From: Pseudomonadota bacterium
GTDB lineage: Bacteria; Pseudomonadota; Gammaproteobacteria; Burkholderiales; Burkholderiaceae_D
NCBI GenBank assembly: GCA_023392035.1
Contig: JAEVZY010000188.1
Span: forward strand, 1 to 9,204
Reading direction: 5' to 3'
DNA: 9,204 nucleotides
The position numbers and the translations under genes are program-made. The notes under the pieces are model-generated. The model ran no database searches, was not told where the DNA came from, and saw only the letters and a list, made by a program, of their open reading frames with translations. Shown here piece by piece: positions 1-6,593 of the stretch; the first letter of the stretch is position 1, and every line of letters starts with the position of its first letter.

Positions 1-281
1 CCCCTGCACCCAGTAATGCCCTGGGCCTGGCAGTGACTGATCTGACCGATGCGCAGAAGAAGGAATTGCGCATCGAAGGCGGCGTGGTGGTGGAGAACGC
101 CGAAGGCCCGACCGCGCGCGCCGGCCTGCGTCCGGGCGACGTCATCCTGCGTGTGAACAACACCGATATCAAGGACAGCAAGCAGTTCAATTCCGTGGTG
201 TCCAAGCTGGAGAAGCAGAAGACCACGCTGTTGCTGGTGCGGCGCGGCGACGCCACCCAGTTCGTGCCGATCCGGCCTTGA
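1..281 (+). CDS. mucD: C-terminal end of a DegP/MucD-family periplasmic serine protease (partial, 5' end outside window)
   Basis: The reading frame is open from base 3 to the TGA at 279-281 and gives 92 residues with no start inside the window. The GTG at 33 is internal to the domain, so it is probably not the true start. The visible part is a PDZ domain: an EGGVVVENAEGPTARAGLRPGDVI stretch split as GGVVVENAEGPTA and AGLRPGDVILRVNN (the carboxylate-binding and turn region), then the final strand TTLLLVRRGD and a short tail ending PIRP. This matches the second PDZ domain of HtrA-type proteases (DegP, DegQ, MucD), which degrade misfolded periplasmic proteins. The catalytic domain would lie upstream and is not visible. 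In Burkholderiales such a protease gene usually closes an rpoE-rseA-rseB-mucD cluster just before lepA, and this supports the MucD assignment over other HtrA paralogues. The last bases overlap the next start codon. Confidence 0.85.
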   Translation, partial: PAPSNALGLAVTDLTDAQKKELRIEGGVVVENAEGPTARAGLRPGDVILRVNNTDIKDSKQFNSVVSKLEKQKTTLLLVRRGDATQFVPIRP

Positions 282-526
282 TCCGCTTCACCGTCTACTC
301 GCGCAGCTGGTGCCATCTGTGCGAGGACATGTTGACCGCCTTGCGCGCCTTCCCGATCGGGGAGGCGCATGCAATCGAAGTGCTGGATGTGGACGCCGAT
401 GCCGCGCTCCTGGCGCGCTATGACGAATTGGTGCCGGTGCTGGTGGCGCAGCGCGCGGGAGAACCGGAACGGCAGATCTGCCATTACCATCTGGACGCGA
501 CGGCACTGCATGCCTACCTGACTTGA
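278..526 (+). CDS. Glutaredoxin-like (DUF836-type) thioredoxin-fold protein with CHLC motif
   Basis: This 82-residue protein opens with a beta strand (IRFTVYSRSW), followed by the redox motif C12-H-L-C15. A conserved-looking LVPVL at 51-55 is where thioredoxin folds carry the cis-proline next to the active site. These features and the short length fit the glutaredoxin-like DUF836 family. No signal peptide is visible, so it should be cytoplasmic. A thiol-disulfide exchange role follows from the fold, but the substrate is unknown. A further cysteine is at residue 68. The start is TTG, and it overlaps the upstream stop as TTGA. The first in-frame ATG lies after the CXXC motif, so TTG is the best choice although no good Shine-Dalgarno is present. 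Translation is probably coupled to the protease gene. The family call is firm; the exact function is not known. Confidence 0.8.
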   Translation: MIRFTVYSRSWCHLCEDMLTALRAFPIGEAHAIEVLDVDADAALLARYDELVPVLVAQRAGEPERQICHYHLDATALHAYLT

Positions 527-605
527 GCGACGTGGGGTGCAGCAGCGCAGCGTATTGCACCGAAATGCGAGGCTCCTCCAACGGCATTTCACCCTCGAAA
601 TCCGG

Positions 606-611
606 TAAAAT
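606..611 (+). promoter_or_regulatory. Candidate -10 box (TAAAAT) for lepA or a short leader RNA
   Basis: TAAAAT matches the sigma-70 -10 consensus at five of six positions and lies in the only sizeable gap of the window, between the glutaredoxin-like gene and lepA. No convincing -35 box is seen at the proper distance: the bases around 583-589 (ggcattt) match poorly. No extended -10 TG is present either. If used, transcription would start near 618 and would run through the hairpin at 631-668 before reaching lepA. Treat it as a weak, position-based call. Confidence 0.35.
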
Positions 612-630
612 GCTCAGCCTTCTTCTATAC

Positions 631-672
631 AAGGCGCTCGATTGCGGTCAGCCCGCAAACAGCGCTTTTTTT
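631..672 (+). terminator. Two-tier hairpin followed by seven T residues: intrinsic terminator or attenuator in the lepA leader
   Basis: An outer stem pairs 631-638 (aaggcgct) with 661-668 (agcgcttt): eight pairs, one of them G-U. Inside it a second perfect stem pairs 642-647 (ttgcgg) with 653-658 (ccgcaa) around a five-base loop. A run of seven T residues covers 666-672. This is the layout of a Rho-independent terminator. It may end transcripts of the protease and glutaredoxin-like genes. However, it sits downstream of the candidate -10 box at 606-611 and only 17 nt before the lepA start, so it could also attenuate lepA transcription or form the 3' end of a short leader RNA. The sequence alone cannot separate these options. 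Confidence 0.65.
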
Positions 673-689
673 GTATTGCATTTCTGTTA

Positions 690-2483
690 ATGAACAACAT
701 CCGGAATTTTTCCATCATCGCCCACATCGACCACGGAAAGTCGACCCTGGCCGATCGCATCATTCAACTGTGCGGCGGTCTTTCCGAGCGCGAGATGGAA
801 GCCCAGGTGCTGGACTCGATGGATCTGGAACGCGAGCGCGGCATCACCATCAAGGCCCAGACCGCGGCCCTGTCCTACAAGGCGCGCGACGGCGTCACCT
901 ACAACCTGAACCTGATCGACACCCCCGGCCATGTGGACTTCAGCTATGAAGTCAGCCGTTCGCTGTCGGCCTGCGAAGGCGCGCTGCTGGTGGTGGATGC
1001 CTCGCAGGGCGTGGAGGCGCAAACCGTGGCCAACTGCTACACGGCCATCGAGTTGGGGGTGGAAGTGGTGCCGGTGCTGAACAAGATCGACCTGCCCTCG
1101 GCCGACCCGGACAATGCCATCGCCGAAATCGAAGAAGTGATCGGCATCGACGCCGCCGACGCCACCCGCTGCTCGGCCAAGACCGGCCTTGGCGTGGAAG
1201 ACGTGCTGGAAGCGCTGATCGCCAAGGTGCCGCCGCCCAAGGGCGATCCCGATGCCCCGCTGCAAGCGCTGATCGTCGATTCCTGGTTCGACAATTACGT
1301 CGGCGTGGTGATGCTGGTGCGCGTCATGAACGGCACCCTGCGACCGAAAGAAAAGATCCTGCTGATGGCCACCGGCGCCCAGCACCTGGTGGAAAACGTC
1401 GGCGTGTTCACCCCCAAGTCGGTGAATCGCGAATCGCTGTCGGCGGGGCAGGTGGGCTTCGTCATTGCCGGCATCAAGGAATTGAAAGCGGCCAAGGTGG
1501 GCGACACCATCACCCTGGCCAGCCGTCCCGCCGCCACGCCGCTGCCCGGCTTCAAGGAAGTGCAGCCGCAAGTCTTTGCCGGCCTGTTTCCGGTGGAAGC
1601 CAACCAGTATGACGCCCTGCGCGACTCGCTGGAAAAACTCAAGCTGAACGACGCCGCCCTGCAGTACGAGCCGGAAGTGTCGCAGGCATTGGGCTTCGGT
1701 TTCCGCTGCGCCTTCCTCGGCCTGTTGCACATGGAGATCGTGCAGGAAAGGCTGGAGCGCGAATTCGACATGGACCTGATCACCACCGCACCCACCGTGG
1801 TGTACGAGGTGGTGATGCGCGATGGCAGCATCCAGATGGTGGACAACCCCTCCAAGATGCCGGAGCCTTCCAAGATCGAGGAAATCCGCGAGCCGATCGT
1901 CACGGTCAACCTCTACATGCCGCAGGAATACGTGGGCTCCGTCATCACCCTGTGCACCCAGAAGCGCGGCGTGCAGGTCAACATGAGCTATCACGGCCGG
2001 CAGGTGCAGCTGACCTATGAAATGCCGATGGGCGAAATCGTGCTCGACTTCTTCGACAAGCTCAAATCCACCTCGCGCGGCTATGCCTCCATGGACTACG
2101 AGTTCAAGGAATACCGCGCCGCCGATGTCGTGAAGGTCGACATGCTGATCAATGGCGACAAGGTCGACGCGCTGGCCATCATCGTCCATCGCGCCAACAG
2201 CCAGTTCCGCGGGCGCGCGGTGGCGGCCAAGATGCGTGAGCTGATCCCGCGCCAGATGTTCGATGTTGCCATCCAGGCCGCCATCGGTTCCAACGTGATC
2301 GCCCGCGAGAACGTCAAGGCGATGCGCAAGAACGTGCTGGCCAAGTGCTATGGCGGCGACATCACCCGCAAGCGCAAGCTGCTGGAAAAACAGAAGGCCG
2401 GCAAGAAACGCATGAAGCAGGTGGGTTCGGTCGAAGTGCCGCAGGAAGCCTTCCTGGCCATCCTGCAAGTCGAAGAGAAATAA
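690..2483 (+). CDS. lepA: Elongation factor 4 (LepA), ribosome-associated translational GTPase
   Basis: The 597-residue product is close to the 599 of E. coli LepA. Its N-terminus (NIRNFSIIAHIDHGKST) aligns with the family start, so ATG 690 is preferred over in-frame TTG 642, which lies within the leader hairpin. The GTPase domain shows the P-loop AHIDHGKST (11-19), the switch I ERERGITIK (48-55), DTPGH (77-81), NKID (131-134) and SAK (162-164). A beta-barrel domain II (about 190-280), two EF-G-like domains (about 290-480) and the LepA-specific C-terminal domain with the basic segment TRKRKLLEKQKAGKKR follow. LepA binds the 70S ribosome and has been linked to back-translocation and to 30S subunit biogenesis. 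No Shine-Dalgarno is seen before ATG 690; the leader there is U-rich. LepB follows after 17 nt, as in E. coli, where lepA and lepB are cotranscribed. Confidence 0.98.
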   Translation: MNNIRNFSIIAHIDHGKSTLADRIIQLCGGLSEREMEAQVLDSMDLERERGITIKAQTAALSYKARDGVTYNLNLIDTPGHVDFSYEVSRSLSACEGALLVVDASQGVEAQTVANCYTAIELGVEVVPVLNKIDLPSADPDNAIAEIEEVIGIDAADATRCSAKTGLGVEDVLEALIAKVPPPKGDPDAPLQALIVDSWFDNYVGVVMLVRVMNGTLRPKEKILLMATGAQHLVENVGVFTPKSVNRESLSAGQVGFVIAGIKELKAAKVGDTITLASRPAATPLPGFKEVQPQVFAGLFPVEANQYDALRDSLEKLKLNDAALQYEPEVSQALGFGFRCAFLGLLHMEIVQERLEREFDMDLITTAPTVVYEVVMRDGSIQMVDNPSKMPEPSKIEEIREPIVTVNLYMPQEYVGSVITLCTQKRGVQVNMSYHGRQVQLTYEMPMGEIVLDFFDKLKSTSRGYASMDYEFKEYRAADVVKVDMLINGDKVDALAIIVHRANSQFRGRAVAAKMRELIPRQMFDVAIQAAIGSNVIARENVKAMRKNVLAKCYGGDITRKRKLLEKQKAGKKRMKQVGSVEVPQEAFLAILQVEEK

Positions 2484-2489
2484 GGGAAG
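2482..2489 (+). promoter_or_regulatory. Ribosome binding site for lepB
   Basis: The purine-rich AAGGGAAG overlaps the lepA stop codon and lies 11 nt before ATG 2501. The spacing is slightly long, but it is the only candidate site and it supports the start at 2501 instead of an in-frame extension into lepA. Its overlap with the lepA end suggests coupled expression. Confidence 0.5.
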
Positions 2490-2500
2490 CAGAACAACAA

Positions 2501-3412
2501 ATGAGCTTGCAAGCCTTGCTGGGCAATTTTGCCCTCATCCTGTTCGTCCTCACCGTCGTCACCGGGGTCGTCTGGTTCCTGGACATTTTCTGGCTGGCAC
2601 CGCAAAGGCGGGCCCGGGCCGCCGCCGCACTGGCCGATTTCGACGCCCGCCAGGCCAAGCTGGCCGCCGAAGGCGTGAGCCCGGATACGTCCGGACGGCA
2701 GCGGATCGCCGATGCCATCCTGCGCCAGCCGGCCTGGATCGAGTATTCGGGCAGCTTCTTCCCGGTGATCGCGCTGGTGTTTGTGCTGCGGTCCTTCCTG
2801 TTCGAACCCTTCAAGATTCCTTCCAGTTCCATGGTGCCCACGTTGCAAGTGGGCGACCTGATCCTGGTAAACAAGTTCACCTATGGCATTCGTTTGCCCG
2901 TAATTAACAAAAAAATCATCGAAGTTAACAATCCCAAGCCGGGCGACGTGATGGTGTTCAAGTACCCGAAAGACACCTCGCTCGACTACATCAAGCGGGT
3001 GATCGGCGTGCCGGGTGATAAAATCACATACAGAAACAAGCGCTTGGCGATCAATGGTAAAGAGCTTTCTTATAAGCCCCTGCCGGATTACCTGGATGAG
3101 GACACCCTGACGTATTCCAAACAATTCGAGGAAACGCTCAATGGCGTCACGCACCGCATCCTGAATGACGACCGGGCGCCGGCCTGGGTCAACAACCCGG
3201 ACGATTTTCCCAACCGCAAGGCTTGCAACTACGATACCGAAGGTTTCACCTGTACCGTTCCGGCTGGACATTACTTCATGATGGGAGATAATCGGGACAA
3301 CAGCCTGGACAGCCGCTACTGGGGTTTCGTGCCGGACCGGTACATCGTCGGCAAGGCCTTCTTCGTATGGATGAACCTCGGCAACCTGAAGCGCATAGGC
3401 AGTTTCCAATAA
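2501..3412 (+). CDS. lepB: Signal peptidase I (leader peptidase)
   Basis: LepB cleaves signal peptides from exported proteins at the outer face of the inner membrane. The 303-residue product has an N-terminal membrane segment (about 8-32), a basic cytoplasmic loop (QRRARA, about 35-80) and a second membrane segment (about 84-101). The catalytic serine is S110 in IPSSSMVPTL and the general-base lysine is K165 in DYIKRVIGVPGD, forming the Ser/Lys dyad. The closing conserved box is GHYFMMGDNRDNSLDSRYWG (256-275). C242 and C251 could form the disulfide seen in the periplasmic domain of the E. coli enzyme, although the spacing differs. The length is a little below that of E. coli LepB (324). Part of the coding sequence (about 2865-3130) is clearly richer in A+T than the surroundings. 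Confidence 0.98.
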   Translation: MSLQALLGNFALILFVLTVVTGVVWFLDIFWLAPQRRARAAAALADFDARQAKLAAEGVSPDTSGRQRIADAILRQPAWIEYSGSFFPVIALVFVLRSFLFEPFKIPSSSMVPTLQVGDLILVNKFTYGIRLPVINKKIIEVNNPKPGDVMVFKYPKDTSLDYIKRVIGVPGDKITYRNKRLAINGKELSYKPLPDYLDEDTLTYSKQFEETLNGVTHRILNDDRAPAWVNNPDDFPNRKACNYDTEGFTCTVPAGHYFMMGDNRDNSLDSRYWGFVPDRYIVGKAFFVWMNLGNLKRIGSFQ

Positions 3413-3420
3413 ATCCGACC

Positions 3421-3424
3421 GGAG
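3421..3424 (+). promoter_or_regulatory. Ribosome binding site for the DUF4845 gene
   Basis: GGAG lies 7 nt before ATG 3432, an ideal distance. It favours that ATG over the adjacent TTG at 3429, which would be only 4 nt away. Confidence 0.6.
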
Positions 3425-3431
3425 CCAATTG

Positions 3432-3809
3432 ATGCAGGTGCTGTCAAAGAAAAAACAGGCGGGTGTATCGCTTTCCGGATTGATCTTCGTATTGGTGGTG
3501 CTGGGCGTGCTGGCAAGCTTTGCGCTCAAGATCCTGCCCAGCTACAGCGAATACTCCAATTCAAAAAAGGCCATTGCCTACGCGAAGAACGCCGGGCACA
3601 CGCCGGCGGACATCCGCACTTCCTTCGACAAGCAGGCTGAAATCAACGACATCAAGACCATATCCGGCAAGGATCTGGAAATCACCCGTCAGGGCGAAGG
3701 CTTTGACGTGGCATTTGCGTACGAGAAGAGAATTCCGGTGGCGGGGGCGGTCAGCATTCTGATCGACTATGCCGCAACCACCGGCAACGGGAAGGCTGAC
3801 GCAAAGTAG
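3432..3809 (+). CDS. DUF4845 family protein, single-pass, prepilin-like N-terminus
   Basis: The 125-residue product has a short basic leader (KKKQAG, residues 6-11), one hydrophobic segment (about 12-34, VSLSGLIFVLVVLGVLASFA) and a soluble, presumably periplasmic, domain of about 90 residues ending in a polar tail. This is the DUF4845 protein found between lepB and rnc in beta- and gammaproteobacteria, for example in Pseudomonas aeruginosa. The function is not known to me. The N-terminus aligns with type IV prepilins: a glycine (G11) after a basic leader, then V-S-L-S-G-L-I-F-V-L where pilins have F-T-L-I-E-L-I-V-V-L. The usual Glu5 is replaced by G16. It may therefore be a pilin-like envelope protein or simply a signal-anchored one. 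It starts 19 nt after the lepB stop, with a good Shine-Dalgarno, and is surely in the same transcript. TTG 3429 is an alternative start one codon upstream. Confidence 0.85.
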   Translation: MQVLSKKKQAGVSLSGLIFVLVVLGVLASFALKILPSYSEYSNSKKAIAYAKNAGHTPADIRTSFDKQAEINDIKTISGKDLEITRQGEGFDVAFAYEKRIPVAGAVSILIDYAATTGNGKADAK

Positions 3810-3834
3810 TGTCATTGCGCGCACCACAGCAACC

Positions 3835-4866
3835 ATGGACCTGAATCTGCTGCAGAACCGGCTGGGCCACGACTTCAAGGATGCCGCCTTGCTGCAGCAG
3901 GCCTTGACGCACCGCAGCCATTCCAGCCTGCACAACGAGCGGCTGGAATTCCTGGGCGACTCCATCCTCAACTGCGTGGTGGCTTCCCTGCTGTTCGAGC
4001 GCTACGCCCGCATCGATGAAGGCGACCTGTCGCGCCTGCGCGCCAACCTGGTCAAGCAGCAGTCCCTGTACGAAATCGCGCAAAGGCTGGAGCTGTCGCA
4101 ATTCCTGCGCCTGGGCGAGGGCGAGCTGAAGTCCGGCGGTTTCCGTCGGCCCTCGATCCTGGCCGACACCCTGGAAGCGCTGTTCGGCGCGGTCTTCCTG
4201 GATGCCGGCTTCGACGCCGCGCGCAAGGTGATCCGCTCGCTCTACATTCCCATCCTCGACACGGTCGATCCCAAGACCCTGGGCAAGGATGCCAAGACCC
4301 TGCTGCAGGAATTCTTGCAGGGCAAAAAAATACCGCTGCCGCAATACAACGTGGTGGCCACCCACGGCGCCGCCCACAACCAGCAATTCGAAATCGAATG
4401 CCTGGTGCCCAAGCTGGATATCCACGTCTTCGGCACCGGCGGCAGCCGTCGCGCCGGCGAACAGGCGGCGGCCAAGCTGGCGCTGGAAGCAGTGCAGACC
4501 GCACTGGCCAAGACCCCGGGCGCGGCGCGCAAGAGCAAGCCGCGTGCAGCCCAATTGAAACTGGCCGGCATCGCCACCGTCCAGCCCGACGCCCCGGCGC
4601 AAGAGAGCGCGCCGGCCAAACCCGCGCGCAGCCGCGCCGACAAGCGCGACAAGGCTGCCGCCGGCGAGGCAGCCAGCGGCGAGGAGGCGGCGGCCCGGGA
4701 TGAGCAGGGCGGCGCCAGCACCAGCCCCAGCAACAGCACCAGCGCGCCGCCGCCAGCTTCCACTTCCCCGCAGGAGCCGTCCGCCGCCAAGCCGGACGTG
4801 CAAGCCTCGAGCAGCGAACCGGACCTCTTCGAAGCGCCCCTGCTCAACCAGTCCAGGACGGCTTGA
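3835..4866 (+). CDS. rnc: Ribonuclease III with long low-complexity C-terminal extension
   Basis: RNase III cleaves double-stranded RNA and processes rRNA precursors and some mRNAs. The endonuclease domain (about 1-145) carries the signature ERLEFLGDSIL (35-45) and all metal-binding and catalytic positions of the E. coli enzyme: E35, E38, D42, E62, D111 and E114. The double-stranded RNA-binding domain follows (about 151-224), with GTGGSRRAGEQAAAKLALE near its end. The total of 343 residues far exceeds the E. coli 226: residues 225-343 are a tail rich in Ala, Pro, Ser, Lys and Glu, probably disordered and ending in SEPDLFEAPLLNQ. The tail keeps high GC at third positions and has no stop, so it looks coded and not a readthrough artefact. 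Extended RNase III proteins are known in Burkholderiales. The gene begins 25 nt after the DUF4845 stop with no clear Shine-Dalgarno. Confidence 0.97.
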   Translation: MDLNLLQNRLGHDFKDAALLQQALTHRSHSSLHNERLEFLGDSILNCVVASLLFERYARIDEGDLSRLRANLVKQQSLYEIAQRLELSQFLRLGEGELKSGGFRRPSILADTLEALFGAVFLDAGFDAARKVIRSLYIPILDTVDPKTLGKDAKTLLQEFLQGKKIPLPQYNVVATHGAAHNQQFEIECLVPKLDIHVFGTGGSRRAGEQAAAKLALEAVQTALAKTPGAARKSKPRAAQLKLAGIATVQPDAPAQESAPAKPARSRADKRDKAAAGEAASGEEAAARDEQGGASTSPSNSTSAPPPASTSPQEPSAAKPDVQASSSEPDLFEAPLLNQSRTA

Positions 4867-4876
4867 GCCGACTCGC

Positions 4877-5779
4877 ATGACAGACCCGCAATCCACTCCC
4901 GCCTTTCGCTGCGGATATATCGCCATCGTCGGCCGTCCCAACGTCGGCAAATCGACCCTGATGAACCAGTTGATCGGGGCCAAGGTCAGCATTACCTCGC
5001 GCAAGGCGCAGACCACGCGCCATCGCATCACCGGCATCCAGACCAGTCCGAGCGCGCAATTCATCTATGTCGACACGCCGGGCTTCCAGACCCGGCACGC
5101 CAACGCGCTCAATCGCAAGCTCAATCGCACCGTCACCGACACCCTGTCCGGATCGGACGTGATCCTGTTCGTGGTCGAAGCCGGCAATTTCTCGGCCGCC
5201 GACGAACTGGTGCTGGATTTGCTGCCCAAGGAAGTGCCCGCCATCCTGGTCATCAACAAGGCTGACCAGATGAAAGACAAGGCACGCCTGATGCCCTTTG
5301 CGCAGTCGGTGGCTTCGCGCCACAGCTTCGCGGCGGTGGTGCCGGTGTCGGCCAAGCAGCGCTTCCAGCTGGACGCCTTGCAGGCCGAGACTGAAAAGCT
5401 GCTGCCGGAAAATCCGCCTGTATTTGAAGAAGACGACATCACCGATCGCAGCGAACGTTTCCTGGCTTCGGAAATCGTGCGCGAAAAGCTGTTCCGCCTG
5501 GTGGGCGAGGAATTGCCCTATACCAGCACCGTGGTGATCGAGAAATTCGAACAGGAAGGGGCCTTGCGGCGGGTCTTTGCTGCCGTTCTGGTCGAGCGCG
5601 ACAATCACAAGGCCATGGTGATCGGCAACAAGGGCGCGCGCCTGAAAGACATCTCCACCCAAGCCCGGCTGGACATGGAAAAGCTGTTCGGCGGTCCGGT
5701 CTATCTGGAGATCTGGGTCAAGGTCAAGTCCGGCTGGGCCGACAATGAAGCGGGACTGCGCGCCTACGGCTACGAGTAG
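4877..5779 (+). CDS. era: GTPase Era, 16S rRNA-binding ribosome assembly factor
   Basis: Era helps mature the 30S subunit by binding the 3' end of 16S rRNA. The 300-residue product matches the usual length of 301. The GTPase domain shows GRPNVGKS (19-26), the switch region KAQTTRHRI (43-51), DTPG (66-69), NKAD (127-130) and SAK (158-160). The C-terminal KH domain (about 210-285) has the RNA-contacting GxxG loop in VIGNKGARLKDI (248-259) and the characteristic closing segment VYLEIWVKVKSGW. ATG 4877 gives the family N-terminus. The in-frame region upstream lies within rnc and is a shadow. Only 10 nt separate it from rnc, and the rnc-era-recO order is the same as in E. coli, which points to joint transcription and likely coordinated control by RNase III. 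Confidence 0.98.
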   Translation: MTDPQSTPAFRCGYIAIVGRPNVGKSTLMNQLIGAKVSITSRKAQTTRHRITGIQTSPSAQFIYVDTPGFQTRHANALNRKLNRTVTDTLSGSDVILFVVEAGNFSAADELVLDLLPKEVPAILVINKADQMKDKARLMPFAQSVASRHSFAAVVPVSAKQRFQLDALQAETEKLLPENPPVFEEDDITDRSERFLASEIVREKLFRLVGEELPYTSTVVIEKFEQEGALRRVFAAVLVERDNHKAMVIGNKGARLKDISTQARLDMEKLFGGPVYLEIWVKVKSGWADNEAGLRAYGYE

Positions 5780-5785
5780 CAGGGC

Positions 5786-6592
5786 ATGGCCGCGCAACGG
5801 ATTTCCAGCCAGGACCAGGATGTCGCCGATACGGTAGGCACGGCGCGGCCGGCCACGCCGGCCAAGGCGCGTGCCGGGCGCGAAATGCGGGTCGCCAACC
5901 AGCCCGGCTTTGTGCTGCACAGCTATCCCTACAAGGAAACCAGCCTGATCGTCGAACTGTTCTCGCGCGATCATGGCCGCGTGCCCTTGGTGGCCAAGGG
6001 CGCCAAGCGTCCGCACTCCAAATTGCGCGGCGTGCTGCAGACTTTCCAGCCCTTGTCGGTGAGTTGGAGCGGCAAATCCGAAGTGCGCACCCTGACCGGC
6101 GCCGAGTGGGTCGGCGGCATGCTGCCGCTGGAAAAATCGGCGCTGCTGTGCGGCTTCTATCTGAATGAACTGCTGGTGCGCATGCTGGCGCGCGAAGACC
6201 CGCATCCGCTGCTGTTCGACCAGTACGTGGCGACCCTGAATCAGCTGGCCCATGACGAGCCGGCGCCGATCGTGCTGCGCAAGTTCGAACTGGCCCTGCT
6301 GAAGGAAAGCGGGGTTGCCGCCGAACTCACCCACAGCGCCCGGACCGGCGAGGCCGTGCATCCCGAGTTGGCCTATGTGGTCGACCCCGAAGCCGGCGTG
6401 CGCGAAGCCAGCAGCCATGAAGAGGCGCCGGTGGTGGCCGGCAAAACCTTGCTGGCACTGGAGCGCGCCGACTTCAGTGATGCGCAAACCCAGGTGGAGA
6501 GCAAGTTCATGCTGCGCCATCTGCTGGCGCATCATCTGGGCGGCACGCCGCTTGCCACGCGCCAGATTTTGATAGACCTAACCCAGTTGTGA
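5786..6592 (+). CDS. recO: DNA repair protein RecO (start uncertain)
   Basis: RecO works with RecR and RecF to load RecA onto single-stranded DNA at gaps and anneals complementary strands. From ATG 5786 the product has 268 residues. The OB-fold begins near GFVLHSYPYKETSLIVELFS (41-60), followed by GRVPLVAKGAKRPHSKLRG, which matches the family start. The helical part includes LCGFYLNELLVRML. No zinc-binding cysteine cluster is seen. Residues 1-33 are polar, low in conserved signal and rich in Ala, Gln, Thr and Arg. A second in-frame ATG at 5885 (residue 34) would give 235 residues, nearer the 242 of E. coli. ATG 5786 follows the era stop by 6 nt, with AGGG too close to be a normal Shine-Dalgarno, so coupling is likely. 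Neither start has a strong ribosome site. Confidence 0.93.
   Translation: MAAQRISSQDQDVADTVGTARPATPAKARAGREMRVANQPGFVLHSYPYKETSLIVELFSRDHGRVPLVAKGAKRPHSKLRGVLQTFQPLSVSWSGKSEVRTLTGAEWVGGMLPLEKSALLCGFYLNELLVRMLAREDPHPLLFDQYVATLNQLAHDEPAPIVLRKFELALLKESGVAAELTHSARTGEAVHPELAYVVDPEAGVREASSHEEAPVVAGKTLLALERADFSDAQTQVESKFMLRHLLAHHLGGTPLATRQILIDLTQL
5847..5863 (+). repeat. Perfect GC-rich inverted repeat in the 5' part of recO
   Basis: GGCCGGC (5847-5853) and GCCGGCC (5857-5863) are exact reverse complements separated by CAC. The stem is seven G/C pairs. It lies between the two candidate recO starts at 5786 and 5885 and is not followed by a T run, so it is not a terminator. In GC-rich DNA such a repeat can occur by chance. 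Confidence 0.5.
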
Positions 6593-6593
6593 C

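Noticed and set aside
33..281. GTG at 33 as start of a separate small PDZ protein
   Set aside because: The frame is open to the window edge and the residues before GTG continue the PDZ domain, so this is the end of a larger gene.
536..561. Inverted repeat ggtgca/tgcacc after the glutaredoxin-like gene
   Set aside because: Only six pairs around a 14-base loop, with no T run. It is too weak to call a terminator, and the stronger structure at 631-672 is a better candidate.
687..2468. Open reading frame of 593 codons on the - strand opposite lepA
   Set aside because: It mirrors the codon pattern of a certain gene in GC-rich DNA, is very rich in His, Gln, Asp and Gly, and has no recognisable domain. 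Long antisense frames are common in such DNA.
4700..4876. In-frame upstream extension of era into rnc
   Set aside because: The translated segment is Pro/Arg-rich and unlike Era. ATG 4877 gives the normal family length and N-terminus.
3751..5064. Open reading frame of 437 codons on the - strand opposite rnc and the start of era
   Set aside because: It is antisense to two well-identified genes, its composition is low in complexity and no motif is seen. The opposite strand explains the sequence.
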